Shown here: positions 1-6,170 of the stretch, in pieces
Position numbering within the stretch: position 1 is the stretch's first letter
Layout of the letters: each line of letters starts with the position of its first letter
NCBI GenBank assembly: GCA_003343605.1
Contig: QAKW01000065.1
Span: 1 to 25,926 of the forward strand
Reading direction: 5' to 3'
Origin: Clostridiales bacterium
GTDB lineage: Bacteria; Bacillota; Clostridia; Oscillospirales; QAKW01
Length of the DNA: 25,926 bases
Position numbers and translations under genes: made by a program
The notes under the pieces: model-generated
Told to the model about the DNA's origin: nothing
Database searches by the model: none
The model's input: only the letters and a program-made list of their open reading frames with translations

Positions 1-142
1 CTTCTTCCTCGTTCTGCGGCCGCGGCCAGAGGAATATAAAAGATAAAACCGCGGCACAAACTGCCAGCACGCCCAAAGCAGCCAGCAGCCCGCGCAGGCG
101 CGCGGCGGGCTTGGAGGATAAATGATGTTTCCAGTGAAGCAT
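1..142 (-). CDS. N-terminus of a membrane-anchored protein, cut by window edge
   Basis: Reading leftward from an ATG at 142 there are 47 open codons to the window edge with no stop. An AAGGAG ribosome binding site lies about 10 bases upstream on the same strand, which supports this start. The peptide has a positively charged N-terminal stretch (Lys5, Lys11, Arg15, Arg17) followed by a hydrophobic segment of about 20 residues (roughly 19-39, Leu/Ala/Val-rich), then WPRPQNEEE. This is the layout of a signal anchor or uncleaved signal peptide, so the bulk of the protein is probably extracytoplasmic. The family cannot be told from this fragment. It is the last visible gene of the leftward AraC-sortase-GNAT group; the 148-base gap from the GNAT gene shows only a small AT-rich dyad (271-283). 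Confidence 0.55.
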   Translation of the reverse strand, partial: MLHWKHHLSSKPAARLRGLLAALGVLAVCAAVLSFIFLWPRPQNEEE

Positions 143-290
143 GGCCAGTCAACTCCTTATTTTAAATTTTCGAAGGGCTTCGTTTTGGCAGCATTTCAGG
201 CGGAAACGCCAGTTGCTTCTCAATGGTAACACGATTCAGATACTCAAAATGATTCATTTGGATAAAATAACCAAAAATTTTGGTATTATT

Positions 291-872
291 TTAGGAATCG
301 GACAATCTGCAATCGCCTGTACAGCGCGGGCGGCACTCAGCCAGAAAGCGTTCTCTGGTGAGGCAGCTAATATGCTCTGTGCGTATATCATTCATCAGCG
401 CCCAGCGGATATTCTCATTGGTATGATGATATAGAAACCCGCATTTTTCCTGCACCCGGCGCGATTTTTCGTTTCCTTCGAAATATCCGCACCAGATTTT
501 CTCAAGGCCCAGCTCCACAAAGCCATACCGCAGCAGCTCCCGCACCGCTTCGGGAATCAGCCCGCGCCCCCAGAAAGGAACGCCGATCCAGTAGCCGATC
601 TCGCCTTCCCGGCTGCCGATCTGCAGATTGCTGGCGGCGCCGGTCATCAGCCCAACGCTGCCGGCCGGGCGGCCGGTTTCCTTCGGCACCACCGCAAAGG
701 TGCCCGGCGCGCTGAGCACGTTTAAAATGATTTCTCGGCTGTTTTCCGGGCTGGTATGCGGTGGCCAGCCGGCCGGCGGACCAACCCGGGGATCCCGGGC
801 GTATTCATATAAATCCGCGGCATCGCTCTCCCGCCAGGGGCGCAGAAGCAGCCGTTCGGTTTCAAAATACAT
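291..872 (-). CDS. GNAT family N-acetyltransferase, RimJ/RimL-like
   Basis: A 193-residue protein that starts MYFETERLLLRPW, the usual opening of RimJ/RimL-type acetyltransferases. Residues about 92-109 (IGYWIGVPFWGRGLIPEA) form motif A, the pyrophosphate-binding loop for acetyl-CoA, and GNEKSRRVQEKCGF at 133-146 is the typical C-terminal motif. It should transfer an acetyl group from acetyl-CoA to an amine, either a protein N-terminus or a small molecule; the substrate cannot be read from the sequence. The open frame continues far upstream, but the start at 872 is chosen because it matches the family N-terminus and has GGAAG about 8 bases upstream. The sortase gene ends 55 bases upstream and a GC-rich hairpin lies between. 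The tail after about residue 165 is Cys/Arg-rich and does not look like the family core. Confidence 0.9.
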   Translation of the reverse strand: MYFETERLLLRPWRESDAADLYEYARDPRVGPPAGWPPHTSPENSREIILNVLSAPGTFAVVPKETGRPAGSVGLMTGAASNLQIGSREGEIGYWIGVPFWGRGLIPEAVRELLRYGFVELGLEKIWCGYFEGNEKSRRVQEKCGFLYHHTNENIRWALMNDIRTEHISCLTRERFLAECRPRCTGDCRLSDS

Positions 873-897
873 GCAAATCACTTCCTTTTTTGAAATT

Positions 898-919
898 CGC
901 CGCGCCCAACAGCGCGGCG
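898..919 (-). other. Intercistronic hairpin between sortase and GNAT genes
   Basis: CGCCGCGC and GCGCGGCG form a perfect 8-bp stem around a six-base loop. It sits in the 55-base gap between the sortase stop and the GNAT start. There is no clean U-run after it on the leftward strand, so it is more likely an mRNA-stabilising or attenuating hairpin than a full terminator. Confidence 0.5.
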
Positions 920-927
920 TTATCATT

Positions 928-1662
928 TCAAGAAATCTTTTTGGCCACCACAACCATCCGGCCGTTTTTGCGGCTGTATTCGCAGGTGGAAAGGGTGAGG
1001 AGCTTATCGCCATAATCTGCACCAACGCCGGTTTCATAAAGTGAGAGCGCTTTACACCGGGCGATAAAATCACGGAATTCCGCATCCGAAGCGGCTTGAA
1101 TAAAGCGGTCGTATGCAAAATCATCCTCCGTGCCGGCGGTGGTTTGAAAAACGGCGATGATCCGGTATGTGCCATATCCGGCAAGGGTATCAAAACAGAT
1201 CGTCTGATGCGTTTCGTAAAAATCCCGGCTCTGATACAGGCAGAGATCGGCAAACATAGAGCCATCATTCATATTGTGGCCGTAGAGAATGGTATTATCG
1301 CTGCAGCCGGGGTCGCAGCCCTCCGCGGCGTAGGGTACGCCATGCCGGTTCGGCTGCCCTTCGAAATTCCGCCGGAGATAATAGTTGGGGCGGTCTTTCG
1401 TCTGCATCACCGGATAATCCACCCGGGTTCCTTCAATTGAAATCCAGCCCAGAAAATCGGGATTTTTTTCATAGAGCGCGGCATATTTTTCCTGTGCGCT
1501 CTGCTCTGCGCCTTCATCGGAGGGCGCAATCAGCGCCGCCGCATTTTTAAAGTAGGCGGCGCTGGCGGTGCTCTCGCGCCAGTAGCGGATCAGCATAAAG
1601 CCGGAAAAAAGAAACAGCGCGGCAAAAAATACAAACAAAATATACCATATCTTTTTCTTCAT
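928..1662 (-). CDS. srtB: Class B sortase
   Basis: A 244-residue membrane-anchored transpeptidase. Residues 1-25 (KKK, then a hydrophobic run) are an N-terminal signal anchor, so the catalytic domain faces outward. The sortase triad is visible: His129 in LYGHNM, Cys227 in TLSTCEY and Arg235 in NGRMVVV. The spacing, FLGWISIEGTRVDYPV at 70-85 and the TLSTCEY form fit class B. Sortases cut a sorting signal in a secreted protein and join it to peptidoglycan or pilin; class B members often handle one dedicated substrate. No substrate with an LPXTG- or NPQTN-like signal is seen in the window, so it is an orphan here unless the edge-cut gene is involved. GGAGG lies 13 bases before the ATG, slightly long. 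It is 45 bases downstream of the AraC gene and probably co-transcribed with it. Confidence 0.92.
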   Translation of the reverse strand: MKKKIWYILFVFFAALFLFSGFMLIRYWRESTASAAYFKNAAALIAPSDEGAEQSAQEKYAALYEKNPDFLGWISIEGTRVDYPVMQTKDRPNYYLRRNFEGQPNRHGVPYAAEGCDPGCSDNTILYGHNMNDGSMFADLCLYQSRDFYETHQTICFDTLAGYGTYRIIAVFQTTAGTEDDFAYDRFIQAASDAEFRDFIARCKALSLYETGVGADYGDKLLTLSTCEYSRKNGRMVVVAKKIS

Positions 1663-1707
1663 GGCTGCGGGTGCGCCTCCTTCCTTTGGGAATCACCCGG
1701 CCCGTTT

Positions 1708-2496
1708 TTACCGATGATTGGTGTGAAGCCGGGAAAAACTGCTGCGGTATTGCGTGGGAGAACAGTGCTGGTGATACCGGAAAAACTTTTCAAAAAGGTT
1801 CAGTTCCTCAAAACCCAGCTCCAGCGCGATCTGGGAAATTGTTTTTTCAGGATCCTGCAGCAGGGCCTTTGCCCGCTCCAGGCGGGTGTGAATAATATCC
1901 TCCCGGAGCGTTCGGCCATAGCAGCGCTTCAGAATCCGCGTAAGATGATCGGGATGATAGCCAAAGGCGGCGGCCACCGCCTGTACGTTCAGCGGTTCGT
2001 AGGAATGGGAGCGGATATATTCATGAACCCGGGCGGCGAATGCATTCTGCGGCCCCCGCATTTCCCGCTGCACCTGCAGTTCTGCCAACAGAACCGCCAG
2101 CATATGCTCCGCCGTGCCGGCCGGATAAGCGGGGCTGGCGCCGATCTGAAGAAGCTGCCGAGCAAGCTGAATCATTGCGCCCGGTTCGGGTGCGCGGCCG
2201 GCGCAGGGAGTAGAAAACATTGCGGGCGCCGCAGCCAGTGTAAAATGAATCCAGTAAAAAGATACCGGCTCTTCTGATGTGCGCCAGCCGGCGTGCTCTA
2301 TGCCCGGGTGCAGCAGCAGATAATCTTCCGGCTGCAGGGTATGGCGGGTTTGCCCTTCCCGGATCGCAACAGTGCCTCTGGTAACGAGAATCAACTCAAA
2401 GCTATCAATGATCCGCGTGCCGTGGCGCCAGGGGCCGCCCGTGGAAAAAGCACCGCCGCCGGTATAGCGCAGGCCGGAAATATCGGATTTTCTCAT
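1708..2496 (-). CDS. AraC family transcriptional regulator
   Basis: A 262-residue regulator. Residues about 33-85 form a cupin-like sensor domain (LQPEDYLLLHPGIEHAGW is typical of sugar-sensing AraC proteins). The C-terminal third holds two helix-turn-helix motifs: about 171-190 (VQAVAAAFGYHPDHLTRILK) and about 219-241 (TISQIALELGFEELNLFEKF), followed by the AraC signature ending SPTQYR at 246-251. It is divergent from the GH127 arabinofuranosidase gene, and its promoter overlaps that gene's promoter, so the natural inference is that it controls the glycosidase in response to an arabinoside. It may also control the sortase and GNAT genes downstream on its own strand. AAGGAAAG lies about 12 bases before the start. 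Confidence 0.93.
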   Translation of the reverse strand: MRKSDISGLRYTGGGAFSTGGPWRHGTRIIDSFELILVTRGTVAIREGQTRHTLQPEDYLLLHPGIEHAGWRTSEEPVSFYWIHFTLAAAPAMFSTPCAGRAPEPGAMIQLARQLLQIGASPAYPAGTAEHMLAVLLAELQVQREMRGPQNAFAARVHEYIRSHSYEPLNVQAVAAAFGYHPDHLTRILKRCYGRTLREDIIHTRLERAKALLQDPEKTISQIALELGFEELNLFEKFFRYHQHCSPTQYRSSFSRLHTNHR

Positions 2497-2516
2497 GTTC
2501 TCTACACCCGCTTTCC

Positions 2517-2545
2517 TTGTTTTCGGCCGTTTGTTTTATTATAAT
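2517..2545 (+). promoter_or_regulatory. Promoter of the GH127 gene
   Basis: TTGTTT (2517-2522), a 17-base spacer and TATAAT (2540-2545), 42 bases before the GH127 start. It overlaps the leftward promoter of the AraC gene. Confidence 0.7.
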
Positions 2546-2566
2546 CGAAGCAGCAGCAAAAATCAA
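2538..2566 (-). promoter_or_regulatory. Promoter of the AraC regulator gene
   Basis: On the minus strand, TTGATT (complement of 2561-2566), a 17-base spacer and TATAAT (complement of 2538-2543). Its -10 box shares the palindrome ATTATAAT at 2538-2545 with the rightward promoter, so the two polymerase sites cannot be occupied together. Confidence 0.7.
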
Positions 2567-2587
2567 TGTTTTATGGAGGGCGCATTC

Positions 2588-4378
2588 ATGCAGAGAGGCA
2601 GATTTTATGATCTCACCATTACCGACGGGCTCTGGAAGGAGCGGCAGGATACGGTGCGAAAATGCACGGCTTTGGCAGTATACGATCGGTTTTGGGAAAC
2701 CGGCAGAATCCAAACGCTGGATTGCGGCTGGCGGGAAGGCCGGCCGATGAAGCCCCATGTTTTCTGGGGCAGCGATTGCTTTAAATGGCTGGAAGGAGCG
2801 GCTTACCTGCTGGCCGAAAAGGAGGATCCGGCGCTGCGGGCCAAAGCAGAGGCTATGATCGCGCAGATTGAAAAAGGCCAGGCGCCGGACGGCTATTATA
2901 ACTCCTACTTTAATGCCACCGGCGAGCCGCGGTATCAGAACCGCAACGCCCACGAGCTTTATTCGCTGGGGCATCTGATCGAGGCGGGCGTTGCCTGGTA
3001 TGAAGCTACCGGCAGCGACCGGCTGCTGAAGATTGGCCGCCGGGGCGCCGATCATGCCGACCGGGTTTTCAGAATCGAGCAGTCGGCAGGCTTTGTGACC
3101 CCCGGCCACGAGGAAATCGAGCTGGCGCTGATTCGTCTCTATCGGGTGTGCGGCGAGCCGCGCTACCTGAATCTGGCGGAATTTTTCATCCGGCAGCGGG
3201 GCGCCAATCAAAAAGACCAGGCGGTTTTTACCAAAGATCACGGAGAATACGCCCAATCGCACCAGCCGGTTACAGAGCAGCGGGAAGCGGTTGGGCATGC
3301 CGTGCGCGCCGTTTACCTTTACTGTGCCATTGCCGATTTGGCGGAAGAAACCGGCGACGCCGGGCTGCGGGAGGCGGCGGAACGCCTTTTTGCCGATATT
3401 GCAGAGCATAAAATGTATCTCACCGGCGGGATCGGTGCCCTGCAGCAGGGAGAGGCCTTTTCAGTGCCCTATCACCTGCCCAACCGCACCGCCTATGCAG
3501 AAACCTGCGCGGCGCTGGGGCTGGCGCTTTTTGCCGGCCGGCTGGCCTCCGCAACGCCCGACGCGCGCTACGCAGACGCTGCGGAACGCGCGCTCTTCAA
3601 CGGCATGCTTGCCGGGCTTTCCCTTTCGGGCGACGCCTTTTTCTATGAAAATCCGCTGGCCGTAGACCGTGCGCTGAAAGAGGTGCCGCTAATTCACCAT
3701 GCACCGTTGCAGCGGCAGAAGGTTTTCAGCTGCTCCTGCTGCCCGCCGAATCTGGTGCGGATGATTCCCTCGATCGGCGACTGGATTTACAGCTTCGATG
3801 CACAGTATCTTTATGTGCATCAGTATATTCCCAATACCGGTTTCTGCGGCGGCGCAAGGGTTACACTGCAAACCGCCTATCCGGAAGACGGCCGGGTGAC
3901 GGTTTGCCATACAGGCAACCGGGGGCTTGCACTCCGAAAGCCGGGCTGGTGCCGTAAATTTGAAGCCTCTGCGCCCTGGCGGGAGGAGCGGGGATATCTT
4001 TATTTTGAAACCAATCAGGTAACCGTTGATTTTCAAATGGAGCCCTGCCTGATCCGGGCAGGCAGCCGGGTTCACAACAATTGCGGGAAGCTCGCCCTGC
4101 AGCGCGGCCCGGTGGTTTACTGCCTGGAGGGTCAGGATCAGCCGGCGGATCTCTATGCACTGCGGCTGGATCCGGATGCAGAGATCCGGGTTTTACCCGA
4201 GAAGCTCGGCGGGCTGCCGCTGCTGGAAGCCGGCGGTTTGATCGTGCCGGAGCAGCAGGTGCTCTATGCCCCTTATGAAAAGCAGGAAACAACGGCCTGC
4301 CACCTGAAGTTTATTCCCTATTATACCTTTGCCAACCGGGGTGAAGATGATATGATGGTGTGGATTTTAACCAATTGA
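2588..4378 (+). CDS. GH127 family beta-L-arabinofuranosidase
   Basis: A 596-residue cytoplasmic glycoside hydrolase with no signal peptide. GH127 enzymes remove beta-L-arabinofuranose from arabino-oligosaccharides using a zinc-bound cysteine nucleophile. The key residues are all present with the spacing known for HypBA1 of Bifidobacterium: acid/base Glu289 in QGEAF, zinc ligands Glu305 and Cys307 in YAETC, then CSCCPPN with Cys384 (nucleophile and ligand) and Cys385. The distances Glu-Glu 16, Glu-Cys 2 and Cys-Cys 77 equal those of Glu322, Glu338, Cys340 and Cys417. The start at 2588 is chosen for GGAGGG seven bases upstream; an in-frame ATG at 2495 lies in the AraC start and before the promoter. 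Substrate specificity within GH127 is not proven by sequence. No transporter for the sugar is in the window. Confidence 0.93.
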   Translation: MQRGRFYDLTITDGLWKERQDTVRKCTALAVYDRFWETGRIQTLDCGWREGRPMKPHVFWGSDCFKWLEGAAYLLAEKEDPALRAKAEAMIAQIEKGQAPDGYYNSYFNATGEPRYQNRNAHELYSLGHLIEAGVAWYEATGSDRLLKIGRRGADHADRVFRIEQSAGFVTPGHEEIELALIRLYRVCGEPRYLNLAEFFIRQRGANQKDQAVFTKDHGEYAQSHQPVTEQREAVGHAVRAVYLYCAIADLAEETGDAGLREAAERLFADIAEHKMYLTGGIGALQQGEAFSVPYHLPNRTAYAETCAALGLALFAGRLASATPDARYADAAERALFNGMLAGLSLSGDAFFYENPLAVDRALKEVPLIHHAPLQRQKVFSCSCCPPNLVRMIPSIGDWIYSFDAQYLYVHQYIPNTGFCGGARVTLQTAYPEDGRVTVCHTGNRGLALRKPGWCRKFEASAPWREERGYLYFETNQVTVDFQMEPCLIRAGSRVHNNCGKLALQRGPVVYCLEGQDQPADLYALRLDPDAEIRVLPEKLGGLPLLEAGGLIVPEQQVLYAPYEKQETTACHLKFIPYYTFANRGEDDMMVWILTN

Positions 4379-4385
4379 AAAAGGC

Positions 4386-4421
4386 CGCGAAGCGTTTCTG
4401 ACGCTTCGCGACCAAAATTTT
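4386..4421. terminator. Bidirectional terminator between GH127 and XRE gene A
   Basis: A perfect 10-bp stem (CGCGAAGCGT at 4386-4395, ACGCTTCGCG at 4401-4410) with a five-base loop. An AAAATTTT run follows on the plus strand, and a TTTTT run follows on the minus strand (complement of 4378-4382), so it can end both the GH127 transcript and the opposing XRE transcript. Confidence 0.85.
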
Positions 4422-4430
4422 ATAAAAAGT

Positions 4431-4658
4431 TTACCGGTGCCGCCCTTCCTCATAAGGATTATCCGAAAGCCCTAAAATATAATCGGAAGTAACACGGTAA
4501 TAGCGGCAAAGTGTAATCAGACTGTAAACCGGCAGTGGGCGGATTCCATTTTCATATTGCGAATAGGTATTATGCTGAACCCCCAGCACTTGTGCAACCT
4601 GCCACTGCTTTAAATCATGGTCTTCCCTCAATGCACGCAAGCGTTCTGTATAATGCAT
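4431..4658 (-). CDS. Small XRE family HTH regulator A
   Basis: A 75-residue protein that is almost entirely a Cro/CI-type helix-turn-helix domain. The second and third helices cover about residues 17-38 (KQWQVAQVLGVQHNTYSQYE), and PLPVYSLITLCRYYRVTSDY at 41-60 is the usual fourth and fifth helix of SinR-like regulators. The ATG at 4658 is preferred over an in-frame GTG nine bases earlier because AGAGG lies 8 bases before it. It is about 52% identical over 67 residues to regulator C (4971-5213), and the recognition-helix stretch NTYSQYE is identical. That suggests both bind the CTC-N5-GAG sites upstream of their genes. It is divergent from regulator B. Confidence 0.9.
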   Translation of the reverse strand: MHYTERLRALREDHDLKQWQVAQVLGVQHNTYSQYENGIRPLPVYSLITLCRYYRVTSDYILGLSDNPYEEGRHR

Positions 4659-4676
4659 TATGATCACCTCTTCAAC

Positions 4677-4699
4677 AGTATAACATAGCTCATATTGAG
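4677..4699 (-). promoter_or_regulatory. Operator and -10 box of XRE gene A
   Basis: The 11-bp site CTCATATTGAG (4689-4699) lies six bases upstream of a minus-strand TATACT (complement of 4677-4682). Ribosome binding site and start follow 19 bases further on. No good -35 box is visible. The same arrangement, with the same six-base gap, occurs before XRE gene C. Confidence 0.6.
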
Positions 4700-4702
4700 A
4701 TA

Positions 4703-4731
4703 TTGACTTATTTCTCGCAGCGAGATATAAT
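4703..4731 (+). promoter_or_regulatory. Promoter of XRE gene B with operator in the spacer
   Basis: TTGACT (4703-4708), exactly 17 bases, then TATAAT (4726-4731). The spacer holds a perfect 13-bp palindrome, TCTCGCAGCGAGA (4713-4725), containing the CTC-N5-GAG core at 4714-4724. Binding there would block polymerase directly. Confidence 0.8.
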
Positions 4732-4753
4732 AATTTGGAAAGAGGTAATTTTC

Positions 4754-4999
4754 ATGGATCAAAGAGAAGAAATTCAAAAGAAAAGTGCCAAAGAATTACA
4801 GGCATTGTGTAAAAGCGTAAAAAGGTTGAGAGAAGCACAGGGGATATCCATCGAAAAATTCAGCGCACTGCTGCATATTCCGATAAAAACACTGCAACAA
4901 ATGGATGAAGAACAGAATGCCAGTCATTTAACGATCGATGAACTGGCTGCCATCAGCCGTTATTTCAATATTAGAATTTACGACCTGATGGGGATTTGA
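4754..4999 (+). CDS. Small XRE-like HTH regulator B
   Basis: An 81-residue protein. Residues 1-30 look like an amphipathic helix rich in Lys/Glu; residues about 33-52 (IEKFSALLHIPIKTLQQMD) fit a helix-turn-helix, followed by TIDELAAISRYFNIRIYDLM, the usual last helices of XRE domains. It is not a close relative of regulators A and C. The start at 4754 is chosen for GAAAGAGG eight bases upstream; an in-frame ATG at 4703 lies inside the promoter. It is divergent from A and convergent with C: its last 29 bases overlap the end of gene C. Its consensus promoter with an operator in the spacer suggests it is the repressed arm of the module. Confidence 0.82.
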   Translation: MDQREEIQKKSAKELQALCKSVKRLREAQGISIEKFSALLHIPIKTLQQMDEEQNASHLTIDELAAISRYFNIRIYDLMGI

Positions 5000-5213
5000 A
5001 TGGGGAACGGTTTTCATCGGTAAATCCCAAAAGATAATCGGCAGACACTTCAAAATATTTGCATAAATATATAAAATAGTCTAATGGTAGTGGACGTTCT
5101 CCCCGTTCATACTGGGAATAGGTATTTTGCGCCACGCCCAGTAGCTGTGCCATATGTGCCTGTGTCAAATTATGGCCTTCCCTAAAATCATGGATTCTCT
5201 TTAAATAAATCAT
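4971..5213 (-). CDS. Small XRE family HTH regulator C, paralogue of A
   Basis: An 80-residue single-domain helix-turn-helix protein, about 52% identical to regulator A across the shared 67 residues. The helix-turn-helix is LTQAHMAQLLGVAQNTYSQY at about 16-35, followed by PLPLDYFIYLCKYFEVSADY. The last 14 residues (about 67-80, RSPFKSPSGRKF end) have no match in A and are encoded in the stretch that overlaps the 3' end of gene B on the opposite strand. GAGG lies nine bases before the ATG at 5213. Its operator and -10 box copy those of gene A in layout. Confidence 0.9.
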   Translation of the reverse strand: MIYLKRIHDFREGHNLTQAHMAQLLGVAQNTYSQYERGERPLPLDYFIYLCKYFEVSADYLLGFTDENRSPFKSPSGRKF

Positions 5214-5232
5214 TTTTATTCACCTCAGATTC

Positions 5233-5255
5233 AGTTTACCACAACTCATGATGAG
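5233..5255 (-). promoter_or_regulatory. Operator and -10 box of XRE gene C
   Basis: CTCATGATGAG (5245-5255), a perfect dyad around one base, lies six bases upstream of a minus-strand TAAACT (complement of 5233-5238). This is the same spacing as at gene A. No convincing -35 box is seen. Confidence 0.6.
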
Positions 5256-5269
5256 ATACATCATTTTAT

Positions 5270-5287
5270 CTCATAGAGAGATAAAAT
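5270..5287 (+). promoter_or_regulatory. Fourth CTC-N5-GAG operator with rightward -10 box
   Basis: CTCATAGAGAG (5270-5280) sits one base before TAAAAT (5282-5287), exactly as the gene B operator sits one base before TATAAT. Its centre is 25 bases from that of the gene C operator, again as in the left cassette. The -35 region is poor (CATCAT), so the promoter may be weak or decayed. Confidence 0.5.
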
Positions 5288-5428
5288 TTTTATTTCTGCA
5301 AAGTACGGCATGCTTTTTGGGAGGCACCCGGGTAAACTTGGTTCTGAACGAAGAAACGAAGAATAGCGATTTTGGGAAGCACCGGCGCTTTTACAGAAAG
5401 CCGCCGGAATCGGTAAGATCGCCTATAT
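5288..5428 (+). other. Possible non-coding RNA or gene remnant
   Basis: No convincing gene is seen between the fourth operator and the terminator at 5429-5462. The stretch holds an imperfect direct repeat (TTTTGGGAGGCACC at 5315-5328, TTTTGGGAAGCACC at 5370-5383, 13 of 14 identical) and a hairpin at 5382-5407 (CCGGCG/CGCCGG plus CTTT/AAAG, one bulge, loop TACAG). An open frame of 60 codons ends at 5430 but has no ribosome binding site and starts inside the operator. The region could be a short RNA from the rightward promoter, or what is left of a second gene B. Confidence 0.3.
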
Positions 5429-5462
5429 AAAAACGCAGGAAGCATGCGCTTCCTGCGTTTTT
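5429..5462. terminator. Strong bidirectional terminator downstream of livF
   Basis: An 11-bp perfect stem (ACGCAGGAAGC at 5433-5443, GCTTCCTGCGT at 5448-5458) with a four-base loop, flanked by an A-run on the left and a T-run on the right. It ends the leftward liv operon just after livF and would end any rightward transcript from the XRE island. Confidence 0.92.
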
Positions 5463-5468
5463 ATTGCT

Positions 5469-6167
5469 TTATCCGCCAAGATAGGCTTTCTTAATTGCAT
5501 CGCTGGCGGCCAGCTCCGCACCGGATCCGGATAACACAATTTTGCCGGATTCCAAAACATACGCCCGGTCGGCCACCTGCAGCGCCATTTCGGCATTCTG
5601 CTCCACCAGCAGGATCGTGGTTCCCTGCCGGTGCAGCTCCCCGATAATATCAAAAATCTGCTGCACCAGAATTGGCGAAAGCCCCATCGAAGGTTCATCC
5701 AGCATCAGCAGCTTCGGGCGGCTCATCAGTGCCCGGCCCATCGCCAGCATCTGCTGCTCACCGCCGGAAAGTGTTCCGGCGATCTGATTTTTGCGGTGTT
5801 TCAGGCGGGGAAAACGCTGATAAACATCTTCCAGGCTCTCCCGGATTCCTTCCTTGCGGGTATAGGCGCCCATTTCCAGATTTTCCAAAACCGTCATCTG
5901 CAAGAAGACCCGCCGCCCCTCGGGAACATGCGCCAGCCCTTTGGAAACCAGTTTGTAGGAATCCGTATGGGTAATTTCCTCATCCATAAAGCGGATATGG
6001 CCGGTTTTGGTGTGAAGCATGCCGGAGATGGTTTTCAGTGTTGTTGATTTTCCGGCGCCGTTGGCACCGATCAGCGCCACCACCTCGCCGGGGTGTACCT
6101 CCAGCGATACATCCTTTAAGGCATGGATCTTGCCATAATAAACATTCAGGTTTTCCACATGCAGCAT
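5469..6167 (-). CDS. livF: Branched-chain amino acid ABC transporter ATP-binding protein LivF
   Basis: A 232-residue ATPase, the usual LivF length. Walker A is GANGAGKS at 34-41, the signature LSGGE at 133-137, Walker B LLMLDEP at 153-159, and the family's LLVEQNAEMAL at 186-196 takes the H-loop position. With LivG it drives import of leucine, isoleucine and valine (or related amino acids) through LivH-LivM. It starts three bases after the livG stop with AAAGGAGG upstream, and it is the last gene of the five-gene leftward operon, followed by a strong terminator. The exact substrate range is not readable from sequence. Confidence 0.96.
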   Translation of the reverse strand: MLHVENLNVYYGKIHALKDVSLEVHPGEVVALIGANGAGKSTTLKTISGMLHTKTGHIRFMDEEITHTDSYKLVSKGLAHVPEGRRVFLQMTVLENLEMGAYTRKEGIRESLEDVYQRFPRLKHRKNQIAGTLSGGEQQMLAMGRALMSRPKLLMLDEPSMGLSPILVQQIFDIIGELHRQGTTILLVEQNAEMALQVADRAYVLESGKIVLSGSGAELAASDAIKKAYLGG

Positions 6168-6170
6168 GCT

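Noticed and set aside
873..1268. N-terminal extension of the GNAT gene to 1268
   Set aside because: The extension runs through the sortase gene in another frame; the family N-terminus and ribosome binding site are at 872.
2405..3409. 334-codon open frame on the minus strand inside the GH127 gene
   Set aside because: It lies antisense to a well-supported enzyme gene, has no recognisable domain and no ribosome binding site; GC-rich third positions create such frames.
5248..5430. 60-codon open frame on the plus strand after XRE gene C
   Set aside because: The start lies inside an operator, no ribosome binding site is present and the peptide resembles no family known to me.
4380..5462. XRE island as a prophage or toxin-antitoxin remnant
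   Set aside because: No integrase, toxin-like or phage structural gene accompanies the three regulators; nothing beyond the HTH domains supports it.
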